Counted from the stretch's first letter, positions 1 through 7,431 are shown. The stretch: 8,601 nt of DNA from Pseudorhodobacter sp. (GCA_014378345.1 JACMNW010000236.1:1-8601), one strand, 5' to 3'. Numbers and translations are program-made. The notes: a model not told the origin generated them from the sequence alone.

Positions 1-1805
1 CACACCGCGGCTATGACAGCGATCACCCGCGTGTCGAAGGCGATGTTGGCAAGGCAGGTGTGGCGATTGATTCCGTCGAGGATATGAAGATCCTGTTCGA
101 CGGCATTCCGCTGGATAAAGTGTCTGTTTCCATGACGATGAATGGCGCCGTGATCCCGATTTTGGCCTCGTTCATCGTGGCGGGGGAAGAACAAGGCGTT
201 TCACGTGCAGCCCTTTCTGGCACCATTCAGAATGACATTCTGAAAGAATTCATGGTGCGCAATACTTATGTTTATCCACCCGAACCCTCGATGCGGATCG
301 TGGCAGATATCATCGAATATACAGCGGCGGAAATGCCGAAATTTAACTCGATCAGTATCTCCGGCTACCACATGCAAGAGGCGGGCGCGAACCTTGTCCA
401 AGAGCTGGGCTTTACGCTTGCCGACGGTCGCGAATATGTGCGCACGGCGATTGCGCGGGGCATGAAGGTGGATGATTTCGCTCCGCGACTGTCGTTCTTT
501 TTTGCGATTGGCATGAACTTTTTCATGGAGGCCGCAAAGCTGCGCGCCGCCCGGTTCTTGTGGCACCGGATCATGGTGGAATTTGGCGCGCAAAAGCCGG
601 AATCCCTGATGCTACGCACCCATTGCCAGACCTCTGGTGTCAGCCTGCAAGAACAAGACCCCTATAACAACGTGGTGCGCACGGCGTATGAGGCGATGGC
701 GGCTGTCTTGGGCGGCACGCAAAGCCTGCACACCAATGCGCTGGACGAGGCGATGGCGTTACCATCCGATTTCGCTGCACGAATTGCGCGTAATACCCAG
801 TTGATATTACAGGAAGAAACCGGAATCACCCGTGTGATCGACCCGCTGGCGGGCAGTTACTATGTGGAGAGTTTGACGGCGACTTTGGCGGCAGATGCCT
901 GGGGCTTGATGGCGGAGGTAGAGGCTATGGGGGGCATGACCAAGGCCGTTGCCTCCGGTATGCCAAAGCTGCGGATCGAGGAATCTGCCGCCAAAAGGCA
1001 GGCCGCGATCGACAGGGGCGATGAGGTGATTGTGGGGGTCAACAAGTATCGGTTAGATCGCGAAGAGGCGATTGATCTGCTGGATATCGACAACGTGGCG
1101 GTGCGCGACGCGCAGATTGCGCGGTTGAAAACCATTCGTGCCAGACGCGATGAAACCACTTGCAATGCGGCGCTGGAGGCCATTACCGCAGCCGCGGCAT
1201 CAACCGGCAACCTGCTCGCTGCCGCCGTAACCGCCGCCCGCGCGCGCGCCACAGTGGGGGAGATCAGTCTGGCGATGGAAAAGGTTTTTGGCCGTCACCG
1301 GGCAGAAGTGAAGACCCTCGCCGGGGTGTATGGTGCGGCCTACGCAGGCGACGCGGGCTATGCCGCGATTCAGAAAGATGTGGAGGCGTTTGCCACTGAT
1401 GAAGGCCGCCGTCCGCGCATGTTGGTGGTGAAGATGGGGCAGGATGGGCATGACCGCGGGGCAAAAGTAATTGCCACGGCATTCGCAGATATTGGCTTTG
1501 ATGTGGATGTAGGGCCGCTGTTTCAAACCCCGGAAGAGGCGGCGCAGGACGCGATTGATAACGATGTGCATGTCATTGGAATATCTTCCCAAGCTGCGGG
1601 GCATAAGACGCTGGCGCCCAAGCTGGTGAAAGCTTTGCAGGCCGCGGGCGCAGGCAATATTCTGGTGATTTGCGGCGGGGTTATTCCGCAGAAAGATTAC
1701 CAGTTTTTGTACGACCGGGGCGTGAAGGCAATCTTTGGGCCGGGCACCAATATACCCAAAGCCGCCGCCGATATTCTGCGCTTGATCCGGGCGGCGAAGG
1801 GCTAG
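1..1805 (+). CDS. scpA: Methylmalonyl-CoA mutase, C-terminal ~600 residues (5' end outside window)
   Basis: This adenosylcobalamin enzyme interconverts (R)-methylmalonyl-CoA and succinyl-CoA, the last step that feeds propionyl-CoA carbon into the TCA cycle; it is cytoplasmic. The reading frame is open from base 3 through the left edge, with mutase-typical residues (YDSDHPRVEGDVGKAG) before the first GTG at base 60, so that GTG is internal. About 110 N-terminal residues appear to be missing compared with the usual ~710. The TIM-barrel part holds the IQNDILKEF stretch, the Arg of MVRNTY (bases 258-260, equivalent to Arg207 of the Propionibacterium enzyme, which binds the substrate carboxylate) and the SGYH histidine (His244 equivalent). 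That Arg favours methylmalonyl-CoA over isobutyryl-CoA as substrate. The C-terminal B12 domain (from about base 1410) has K-MGQ-DGHDRG, with the cobalt-ligand His at 1449-1451. Both domains are on one chain, as in the large/homodimeric form. The stop codon overlaps the nhaA stop. Confidence 0.96.
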   Translation, partial: HRGYDSDHPRVEGDVGKAGVAIDSVEDMKILFDGIPLDKVSVSMTMNGAVIPILASFIVAGEEQGVSRAALSGTIQNDILKEFMVRNTYVYPPEPSMRIVADIIEYTAAEMPKFNSISISGYHMQEAGANLVQELGFTLADGREYVRTAIARGMKVDDFAPRLSFFFAIGMNFFMEAAKLRAARFLWHRIMVEFGAQKPESLMLRTHCQTSGVSLQEQDPYNNVVRTAYEAMAAVLGGTQSLHTNALDEAMALPSDFAARIARNTQLILQEETGITRVIDPLAGSYYVESLTATLAADAWGLMAEVEAMGGMTKAVASGMPKLRIEESAAKRQAAIDRGDEVIVGVNKYRLDREEAIDLLDIDNVAVRDAQIARLKTIRARRDETTCNAALEAITAAAASTGNLLAAAVTAARARATVGEISLAMEKVFGRHRAEVKTLAGVYGAAYAGDAGYAAIQKDVEAFATDEGRRPRMLVVKMGQDGHDRGAKVIATAFADIGFDVDVGPLFQTPEEAAQDAIDNDVHVIGISSQAAGHKTLAPKLVKALQAAGAGNILVICGGVIPQKDYQFLYDRGVKAIFGPGTNIPKAAADILRLIRAAKG

Positions 1806-2968
1806 AGTCGTTCTGGCCCGGCGGAGAACAGGACAGCGAAGCCCAAGCAAGCCGATAGGATGGACCCTGTCAAAACGCCAAGCCGGACGGCATTCATCTG
1901 CGCCAAATCGCTGAAACTCAGCGAGCCTATGAACAATGACATGGTGAAGCCTATGCCTGCCAAGGCTGCGACGCCAAAAATGTGCACCCAGTTGGCACCT
2001 ACGGGCAGGCGGGCGGTACCCGATTTGACCAGTAGCCATGTGAAGCCGAACACGCCCACAAGCTTGCCGACAAGCAACCCCAACGCGATGCCAGATGGCA
2101 ATGGGGCAGCCAGATCGCCCAGTGTCATCCCTTCCAGCACCACGCCCGCATTGCCAAAGGCAAACAGCGGCACGATCAGGAATTTGACATAGGGTTCCAA
2201 CCCATGTTCCAGTGCGTGCATCGGCGATTTGCCAAACCGGTCTTTCATAGGCACGAAAAACGCGGTGATGACGCCTGCAAGCGTGGCATGTACGCCAGAT
2301 TCCAGCACCAGCACCCACAGCATACCGCCCAGCAGAACGACAGGAGCAATGCGGTGCGCGCGCAGGCGGTTGTGCAACAATAGGCCTGCCAGCGGAATCA
2401 GGGCGAGGGCGAGGTAGGTGATATCCAGTTTGGCAGTGTAGAATACGGCGATGATGATAATCGCACCCAGATCATCCAGAATGGCCAGCGTCAGCAAGAA
2501 CACCTTTAGCGATGCCGGCGCGCGTTTGCCCAGCAGGGCCAGCACACCGACGGCAAAGGCAATATCAGTGGCGGCGGGTATCGCCCAACCGGGCAGGGTG
2601 GTGGGACTGTTCCAGTTCAGATAGGCAAAGATCATCGCGGGCACGGCCATGCCGCCTAAGGCGGCAAAACCCGGCAGGATGATATCACGCGGATTACGAA
2701 GTTTTCCTTCCAGCACCTCACGCTTCAATTCCAGCCCGATCAGGAAAAAGAATATCGCCATCAACCCGTCATTCACCCACAGGATGATAGGTTTCGAAAT
2801 ACCAACACCATCAATCAGGACCGAGAATTTCTTACTGAACAGCGCTTGATAGGCGTCATTCAGCGGTGAGTTTGCGATGATCATGGCAAAGGCCGCGGCC
2901 AGCATCAGCACGACGCCGCCAGCAGCCTCGTGCCGGATCAGTCGCTTGAACAGGGTATCTGTGGGCAT
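1802..2968 (-). CDS. nhaA: Na+/H+ antiporter NhaA
   Basis: Inner-membrane antiporter that expels Na+ (or Li+) in exchange for protons, for salt and alkaline-pH homeostasis. From the ATG at 2968 it is 388 residues, the same length as the E. coli protein. Transmembrane segments run throughout. Residue positions nearly match E. coli: Asp135 in the AATDIAFA stretch (Asp133), Asp165-Asp166 in AILDDLGAI (Asp163/164, the ion-binding pair), Lys302 in LLVGKLVG (Lys300) and His227 (His225, linked to pH response). The GLELKREVLEGKL loop is also typical. A TTG two codons upstream (2974) is in frame, but AAGGA at 2975-2979 sits 6 bases from the ATG and decides for the ATG. The gene is last in a run of - strand genes, 91 bases after the small exported-protein gene. 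It converges with the mutase gene and overlaps it by 4 bases. Confidence 0.97.
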   Translation of the reverse strand: MPTDTLFKRLIRHEAAGGVVLMLAAAFAMIIANSPLNDAYQALFSKKFSVLIDGVGISKPIILWVNDGLMAIFFFLIGLELKREVLEGKLRNPRDIILPGFAALGGMAVPAMIFAYLNWNSPTTLPGWAIPAATDIAFAVGVLALLGKRAPASLKVFLLTLAILDDLGAIIIIAVFYTAKLDITYLALALIPLAGLLLHNRLRAHRIAPVVLLGGMLWVLVLESGVHATLAGVITAFFVPMKDRFGKSPMHALEHGLEPYVKFLIVPLFAFGNAGVVLEGMTLGDLAAPLPSGIALGLLVGKLVGVFGFTWLLVKSGTARLPVGANWVHIFGVAALAGIGFTMSLFIGSLSFSDLAQMNAVRLGVLTGSILSACLGFAVLFSAGPERL

Positions 2969-2974
2969 CCGCAA

Positions 2975-2979
2975 TCCTT
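2975..2979 (-). promoter_or_regulatory. Ribosome binding site of nhaA
   Basis: AAGGA on the - strand lies 6 bases before the ATG at 2968-2966. It decides between that ATG and the in-frame TTG at 2974-2972, which would sit directly against the AAGGA with almost no spacer. Confidence 0.7.
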
Positions 2980-3059
2980 GACCTTACTCTAGTTTCAAAA
3001 TGGCGGATTTTGGCTGAAATACAAGGGTTTACACGCTTGAATAGCGGTAAAAAGGCTGC

Positions 3060-3401
3060 CTAAAGGTCAATTTCGGGCGCTTTGGGGGCCAGTTCTGCGG
3101 GGGTTTTGTGGCGAAGAATGATATCGCCGTTTTCCAGCAATTCGGGCGCGTGATACTTGGACACATCGCCCATCATGGCCAACAAATCTTTCAGCGCGGG
3201 CTGCATTTCGGTGATGGCGCGGCTCATGTCCTGCATAGCAGGTTCCATGTTGGCCATCAGGCCTTTTAGCAACAGTTTAGCCCCCTCTTGCAGCAGGCTG
3301 ACGCCTTCATCAACATCGCCGGGGGGCGTGGGGCTGGCGTCCTGCGCGACGACCGGGGTCGTCGACAGGCAGATCAGAAGAGAGGCGAGTGCACGTTTCA
3401 T
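3060..3401 (-). CDS. Small exported protein of unknown function, with tandem MxPA(M/L)xD(M/L) repeat
   Basis: 113 residues from the ATG at 3401; an in-frame TTG one codon upstream (3404) is less likely, and neither has a strong Shine-Dalgarno. Residues 1-19 form a Sec-type signal peptide: Lys-Arg, a hydrophobic stretch, then V-V-A before Gln-Asp as the likely cleavage site. The only Cys (residue 11, in LLIC) does not fit a lipobox, so a soluble periplasmic protein is more likely than a lipoprotein. After a Pro-rich linker comes a predicted amphipathic helical part (about 30-80), in which MEPAMQDM (52-59) recurs as MQPALKDL (66-73), exactly 14 residues later, rich in Met. The tail has YHAPELLENGDIILRHKTPAE and ends acidic. 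From memory, similar small rhodobacteral proteins are labelled 'AAA+ family ATPase' in databases. There is no Walker motif here, so I reject that label. It follows the EEP gene by 36 bases and is probably co-transcribed. Function unknown. Confidence 0.85.
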   Translation of the reverse strand: MKRALASLLICLSTTPVVAQDASPTPPGDVDEGVSLLQEGAKLLLKGLMANMEPAMQDMSRAITEMQPALKDLLAMMGDVSKYHAPELLENGDIILRHKTPAELAPKAPEIDL

Positions 3402-3437
3402 CAAGGAATTATGCGCCTTTACAGCCCAAATTTCAAA

Positions 3438-4481
3438 TCACAATACCAGATCAAGCGTTACCGGGAAATGGTCGGATGCGGTTAGCAGGGAATGTGCCAA
3501 ATTTGGGTGTTTCAGAACCTCAGGGTCATTCAACGGGTGCCAGATGCGCCATTCCGGGTTTAGCGCAGCAAGATAAGGCGATACCATGATGAAATCTATC
3601 AACGCCTCAAAATACCGCTTTTGCGGTGCGAGGTAAAAGCGAGCCGAGGTCGGGGTTGCCCCCAACGGGCGACTAAGCGCCATTTGGGCATTTGGGTCGG
3701 TCAATTGCAATTCGGGCGGGCCATCGGTGCCCATCACCACTTCCACCCCTGATTTCCCAAACAGTTTTTCATACTCATCCAGCCCCGGCCCATCGTTGAA
3801 ATCGCCCAGCACGATCAAAGGTTCATGGGCTTTCAGATGTGCCTCAACCCTTTGGCGCAGCCAGATGCATTCGACCAGTTGCTTGCGGCGGTTCTCAACA
3901 GAAATTCTGGTGCGTTCCGCGTCGCTATGGGCGCCGTGCGGGGCCTTGGATTTGGCATGCACACCGATCAGGCGCAGTGTTTGCCCGGAGGTGGTAGTGA
4001 CGGCCAATTCCAGCGGTGGTTTGGAGAAACGGATGGTGTCGGAATTCCCGTCGGCATCGATATCTGCATGATAGATGCCGTCAAAACGCGGCGCATCCAT
4101 TTGCCCCCGCTTATCAAAAGGGTTGCCTTTGGGATCGTGCCGCACGCCCAGTTTGGCGGGATCAAACAGTAGGGCGATTTCCTGTTCGGTATCGCTGGCA
4201 TAACCGATAATCGCCTTGCGGGCGCGCAGGTTGAAATGTGCTGCAAAACGTTCAAGCGCGGTTACGGTGGATCTTTTTCCCTGGGTATCAGGGGCTTCGA
4301 TCACCATCACTGCATCGGCATCAAGCGCCGTGAATACAGCGCCTAGTGCCGCGATCTGTTCGCCGCGCGTGATGTCGTGACGTTCCGAACGCGCTTTGTC
4401 GCGCAAAAGGCGGCCCTGATCATCAAACAGCGCGTTGAACCATTCGACGTTGTAAGTGGCTAAGCGCAGAGTGTTGCCCAT
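3438..4481 (-). CDS. Endonuclease/exonuclease/phosphatase (EEP) family hydrolase
   Basis: Metal-dependent phosphodiesterase of the DNase I/EEP fold (PF03372 type). From the ATG at 4481 it has 347 residues. The fold's motifs are in the expected order: LATYNVEWF (Asn11), VIEAPD (Glu62, metal ligand), GVHAKSK (His175), LGDFND (Asp227, Asn229), LIDFIMVS (Asp296) and the terminal SDHFPVTLDL (Asp337, His338). All catalytic positions look intact, so it should be active, but the substrate cannot be read from sequence: DNA, RNA, a lipid or a sugar phosphate are all possible. I see no signal peptide or membrane segment, so a cytoplasmic location is inferred. A TTG at 4520 would add 13 residues that overlap the previous gene; the ATG, placed just before the conserved LRLATYNVEWF, is preferred. 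It begins 5 bases after the TerB-DnaJ stop, with only a weak AGGCGG upstream, suggesting translational coupling. Confidence 0.88.
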   Translation of the reverse strand: MGNTLRLATYNVEWFNALFDDQGRLLRDKARSERHDITRGEQIAALGAVFTALDADAVMVIEAPDTQGKRSTVTALERFAAHFNLRARKAIIGYASDTEQEIALLFDPAKLGVRHDPKGNPFDKRGQMDAPRFDGIYHADIDADGNSDTIRFSKPPLELAVTTTSGQTLRLIGVHAKSKAPHGAHSDAERTRISVENRRKQLVECIWLRQRVEAHLKAHEPLIVLGDFNDGPGLDEYEKLFGKSGVEVVMGTDGPPELQLTDPNAQMALSRPLGATPTSARFYLAPQKRYFEALIDFIMVSPYLAALNPEWRIWHPLNDPEVLKHPNLAHSLLTASDHFPVTLDLVL

Positions 4482-4486
4482 GGCCG

Positions 4487-5173
4487 TCAAGCCGCCTGTT
4501 TCGTAGAAATCTCCGCCCAAGCGGCGTTGATTGCGATCAGCCGCCGTTCAGCCAGTTTCACAGCCTCAGCGGGCACGCCGCGTGCGATCATCACATCGGG
4601 GTGGGTATCGCGGACAGCTTGTTTCCACGCAGCGCGCACTGTTTTGATCGGCGCGTTTTCGGGCACGCCAAGCACGGTGTAAGGATCAGGCACCACGCCT
4701 TCGACAAAACGCACGCGAAGGGACCGGAAGCAGCCTTCGCTGAGGCCAAAGATCGCTGACACCTGATGTAAAAACGCATCTTCCTTGTCGTGGTAACTGC
4801 CATCAGCCACAGCAATGTGAAACAGGCCTTCCATCAGGTCGATCAAAACCTCGCGGTCATCGGCGCGAAACATGGCGCGGATTTTGCGGGCATACGCGTC
4901 AAACCCGGCCACGTCTTGACGCGCAAGGTTGAACACCTTTGCTGCGTTCGCCTCCTCGCCTTCGGGAATTGCGAAAACCTGGCGAAATGCGGTGACTTCA
5001 TTACGGGTCACTTCGCCGTCTGCTTTGGCCATTTTTGCGCCGAGCGCGATTACGGCGATGGTGAAGCCGACAGACCGTTCGGGCGCGGCTTTAAGGCGGT
5101 CAAACACAACCGAAAGCCCCTCGCCAGCGGCGAGTGCGGAAAGTGCTTCTGCGATGCGGGCCCAAATCGACAT
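4487..5173 (-). CDS. TerB-DnaJ co-chaperone (DjlA-like, soluble)
   Basis: 228 residues. Residues about 35-145 form a TerB-like helical domain with two acidic loops, KMAKADGEVTRNE (48-59) and AVADGSYHDKED (121-132), of the type proposed to bind metal in TerB proteins. Residues about 163-222 form a C-terminal J domain starting DPYTVLGV, with the essential HPD at 191-193, so it should stimulate the ATPase of a DnaK-type Hsp70. The arrangement matches the DjlA/DjiA group, but there is no N-terminal transmembrane anchor as in E. coli DjlA, so it is probably cytoplasmic. The ATG at 5173 is chosen because MSIWARIAEALSALA looks family-like and the next Met lies well inside the TerB domain. No Shine-Dalgarno is visible; a promoter-like sequence lies just upstream (5180-5208). 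It heads a probable unit with the EEP gene (5-base gap) and the small exported protein. Confidence 0.9.
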   Translation of the reverse strand: MSIWARIAEALSALAAGEGLSVVFDRLKAAPERSVGFTIAVIALGAKMAKADGEVTRNEVTAFRQVFAIPEGEEANAAKVFNLARQDVAGFDAYARKIRAMFRADDREVLIDLMEGLFHIAVADGSYHDKEDAFLHQVSAIFGLSEGCFRSLRVRFVEGVVPDPYTVLGVPENAPIKTVRAAWKQAVRDTHPDVMIARGVPAEAVKLAERRLIAINAAWAEISTKQAA

Positions 5174-5179
5174 ATGTGG

Positions 5180-5208
5180 AATATAGAACGGGAGTTTGTA
5201 AGAGTCAG
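5180..5208 (-). promoter_or_regulatory. Candidate sigma-70-type promoter of the TerB-DnaJ gene
   Basis: On the - strand, CTGACT (5208-5203, 4 of 6 to TTGACA) and TATATT (5185-5180, 5 of 6 to TATAAT) are separated by exactly 17 bases. Only six bases lie between the -10 and the ATG at 5173, so transcription would begin at or next to the start codon, giving a leaderless mRNA. This agrees with the missing ribosome binding site. The whole gap between the VOC stop and this ATG (5174-5253) shows no clear terminator hairpin with a T-run. Prediction from sequence only. Confidence 0.45.
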
Positions 5209-5253
5209 GCCCGGAAATGCTGCAAGCGCATAAAGTTAAAAGGGATCGTGTTG

Positions 5254-5868
5254 TTAGCCCAATAATCTTTTGCCATGCGGGGTCGAGAATGTGGCGCGCA
5301 TGGCTTTTTGCGGGCCTGTTTCAAAGACAATGCGCGGATCAAACAAACGCGCTTTCAAATGATCGGTCAGGGCCGCAGCATCAGGATGGGCTATTTCCAA
5401 ACGGATCAGCCGCACGCCCATATCGGGTAAAAGGACTGTCGGATGCAACCGGCCTTGCCACGATATCAGCGCCGGAAAACAGCCGTCGAAGGGCAGGCGG
5501 CCATCCGCTGGCACCGCCATGCGCCAGCGCAGATCACCGCGTTCTAAATCTATGGGTTTGCCCGCGCCAGCGGGGCTAAGGGCAAGTTCGGCGTCAAGGT
5601 CATCGCAGGCCGCGATCCAGTTGGTCAGGCGCGGCGGGCCTTTAAAACTGTCGAGATCAAACCAGCGCGGCCAAGCAGGGGCGGGGGCGGCGGGATCAAC
5701 CGCGATCACCTCAAGGTAGATATCACCCAGAGATAACAATCGGTTATGGGTTGACATATGCGCGTGTTTGCCGCCCGGTGCCAGCGCTACGCCTAGGGCA
5801 TCTTCCACCCAAGCGACGCCGTGTTCCAGTGTTGCCGCCGACACCGCCAGATGATCCAGCTGCAGCAT
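5254..5868 (-). CDS. VOC superfamily protein (glyoxalase-like domain)
   Basis: 204 residues. The N-terminus LQLDHLAVSAATLEHGVAWVE is typical of the vicinal oxygen chelate beta-alpha-beta fold. It continues with a loop HMSTHNRLLSLG (37-48) and YLEVIAVDP (51-59), where His6 and Glu53 sit where VOC proteins often place metal ligands. The second half (about 85-204) contains VRLIRLEIAHPDAAAL and ends with STPHGKRLLG. The layout resembles the 'glyoxalase-like domain' family (PF13468 type), whose members mostly have no known substrate. Cytoplasmic, with no signal peptide or membrane segment. Its ATG directly abuts the ppx TGA (TGAATG) and there is no separate ribosome binding site outside the ppx coding region, so translation probably depends on ppx. 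Substrate and role unknown; a link to polyphosphate metabolism is only suggested by position. Confidence 0.85.
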   Translation of the reverse strand: MLQLDHLAVSAATLEHGVAWVEDALGVALAPGGKHAHMSTHNRLLSLGDIYLEVIAVDPAAPAPAWPRWFDLDSFKGPPRLTNWIAACDDLDAELALSPAGAGKPIDLERGDLRWRMAVPADGRLPFDGCFPALISWQGRLHPTVLLPDMGVRLIRLEIAHPDAAALTDHLKARLFDPRIVFETGPQKAMRATFSTPHGKRLLG

Positions 5869-7431
5869 TCAGGCCTGCTTGCCGATAATCGGCTGCGCCT
5901 TCAATGCCGTTGCCAGCGAATTGAACCGCGATTGTGCCACCTCGCCAAACAACCCCTCGCCAAGCGGCGTCAGCGCCAGTTCCAGCGTGCGTTTCGTTGG
6001 CTGCCAATCCAACTTGCCAGCAACCGCCGGGTCTGCGATGGAAAACATCGCGCCAAACCGCATGGCTTTGCCCAGCACCTCGGCATCTTGCATTTCGTCA
6101 TCGCTGAGCAGGCGAAACAGCGGCTCCAACCGCGACCCGGAATGCGAGTTTTTGTAGCGGTGCAGCAGCGCCAGCCCCAGAAACACCCGGCCCGGATGAT
6201 CCAGCCCGCCCAGATTGGCCCGCGTGGCATTATCAAAGCACGCTTCTGCCCGGTAATCAGGATGCGCGCGCCAAGTTGTGTCGTGCAGCAAACACGCGGC
6301 TTTGATCAGGCGCAGGCGGTCGTGGGAAACGTCCTGAAACAGGGGCCGCAGAAATTCGAACAGCTTCTTGCCAAAACCCGGCACTCGGGCGGTGGTCAGT
6401 TCAGACATTCGCGCCGCCTCAATCAGCGGATCACGTGCGCGCAGCTTTTCGGGCATTTGTTCGTACAGCAGGCCTTCTCGGATGCCGTAGGCCGAAATAT
6501 CAATTTCGGATGGTTTGAAAATGGCGATCATTTCGCGCAGCACTTCGCAGGCTTGCGGCACCAGTTCCATACGTTCGCTGGAGGTGCCGGTGCGGGCGCG
6601 TAGTTGACTTAGATCATTCGCGGCAATCCAATCAAGCGTATCCAGCAGCCCCTTTGGCGTCATGCGGTATTCGTGCAGAACGGTCAGCGGATAATTGCGG
6701 CGTTCCATATCCAGCCGCGCGATTACCCGCCACGATCCGCCCACAAGATAGATGCGTTCGCCGGTGGATTTCAGATTGGCCTGCACGGTTTTTAACACAT
6801 GGTCGATATGCGCCCGCCGTTTCTCTGCGTCACCTTCGACTTGCAGCAAGCGAAACGGCCCAAGCTGGGTAGACGCGCGCTTACCGACTTTCCCGCCGCC
6901 AATGCGGGCCAGTTCCATGGAATTTCCGCCCATGTCGCAGACGATACCCTGCGCTTCGGGCCAACCCAGCAGCACACCTTGGGCGGAAAGGCGCGCCTCT
7001 TCGTCGCCGTCGATGACCCACAGTTTGAGGCCGGTTTCGCGCAACACATCGGCTTGAAATTCTGGTCCATCGGTGGCTTCGCGGGTGGCTGCGGTGGCGA
7101 CAACGGTTAGCGGCGAAATGCCCATGCCATCGGCCAAAAGGGAAAAGCGTTTCAATGCCGCGAGCGCGCGTTTGCGCCCTTCGGGGTTCAGATGGCCGGT
7201 TTCGGCCAGACCTTTGCCAAGGCCGCACATGATCTTTTCGTTGTAGAAATAGGCGGGCGACCGGGCGGCACCATCAAACACCACCATCCGGACAGAGTTT
7301 GATCCGACGTCCACCACGCCAACCCGACTAAGCGCGCGGGCAGAGGGATCATCGAAAAGCGGGCGACCAAAAGGGCTGGCTTCATCGTCATGGCCTGCAT
7401 CATTGGCCGTCGGCGTATCTTTGGCAGCCAT
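5869..7431 (-). CDS. ppx: Exopolyphosphatase, Ppx/GppA family
   Basis: Removes terminal phosphate from inorganic polyphosphate and/or the 5' phosphate of pppGpp; cytoplasmic. 520 residues, within the usual range for long Ppx proteins. The first ~36 residues are a polar, acidic, probably disordered extension. The ASKHA-type phosphatase core follows: VVDVGSNSVRMVVFDG (39-54, phosphate loop 1), ATAATREATDG (112-122), DGDEEARLSAQG (141-152), VCDMGGNSMELARIGGG (164-180, phosphate loop 2) and YGIREGLLYE (315-324). The C-terminal part (about 330-520) is helical with an HD-like stretch, LLHDTTWRAHPDYR (381-394). Phosphate loop 2 reads GGNSM where the family more often has GGGST or GGSSM. The ATG at 7431 is preceded by GGGGGTGA with a short spacer. 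It lies 79 bases after the ppk1 stop, so co-transcription with ppk1 is likely, and it is followed without a gap by the VOC gene. Whether polyphosphate or pppGpp is the main substrate cannot be told from sequence. Confidence 0.93.
   Translation of the reverse strand: MAAKDTPTANDAGHDDEASPFGRPLFDDPSARALSRVGVVDVGSNSVRMVVFDGAARSPAYFYNEKIMCGLGKGLAETGHLNPEGRKRALAALKRFSLLADGMGISPLTVVATAATREATDGPEFQADVLRETGLKLWVIDGDEEARLSAQGVLLGWPEAQGIVCDMGGNSMELARIGGGKVGKRASTQLGPFRLLQVEGDAEKRRAHIDHVLKTVQANLKSTGERIYLVGGSWRVIARLDMERRNYPLTVLHEYRMTPKGLLDTLDWIAANDLSQLRARTGTSSERMELVPQACEVLREMIAIFKPSEIDISAYGIREGLLYEQMPEKLRARDPLIEAARMSELTTARVPGFGKKLFEFLRPLFQDVSHDRLRLIKAACLLHDTTWRAHPDYRAEACFDNATRANLGGLDHPGRVFLGLALLHRYKNSHSGSRLEPLFRLLSDDEMQDAEVLGKAMRFGAMFSIADPAVAGKLDWQPTKRTLELALTPLGEGLFGEVAQSRFNSLATALKAQPIIGKQA

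Noticed and set aside
1787..1821. CCGGGC (1787-1792) and GCCCGG (1816-1821) form an inverted repeat almost centred on the shared CTAG stop, as if a bidirectional terminator.
   Set aside because: The stem is only 6 base pairs with a 23-base loop and no T-run on either strand. In GC-rich coding sequence this is expected by chance.
1200..2318. A 372-codon open frame on the - strand spanning the mutase end and the nhaA end.
   Set aside because: It is the shadow of two well-supported genes; its translation is rich in Arg, Cys and His with no recognisable domain, as is usual for out-of-frame GC-rich sequence.
3047..3062. A T-run just after the stop of the small exported protein (- strand) could be a rho-independent terminator before nhaA.
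   Set aside because: The only stem before it is AGGC/GCCT with a one-base loop, too small to form a terminator hairpin.
5821..6603. A 260-codon open frame on the + strand opposite ppx and the VOC gene.
   Set aside because: It lies fully antisense to strongly supported ppx coding sequence, and its Gln/Arg/His-rich translation has no recognisable motif.
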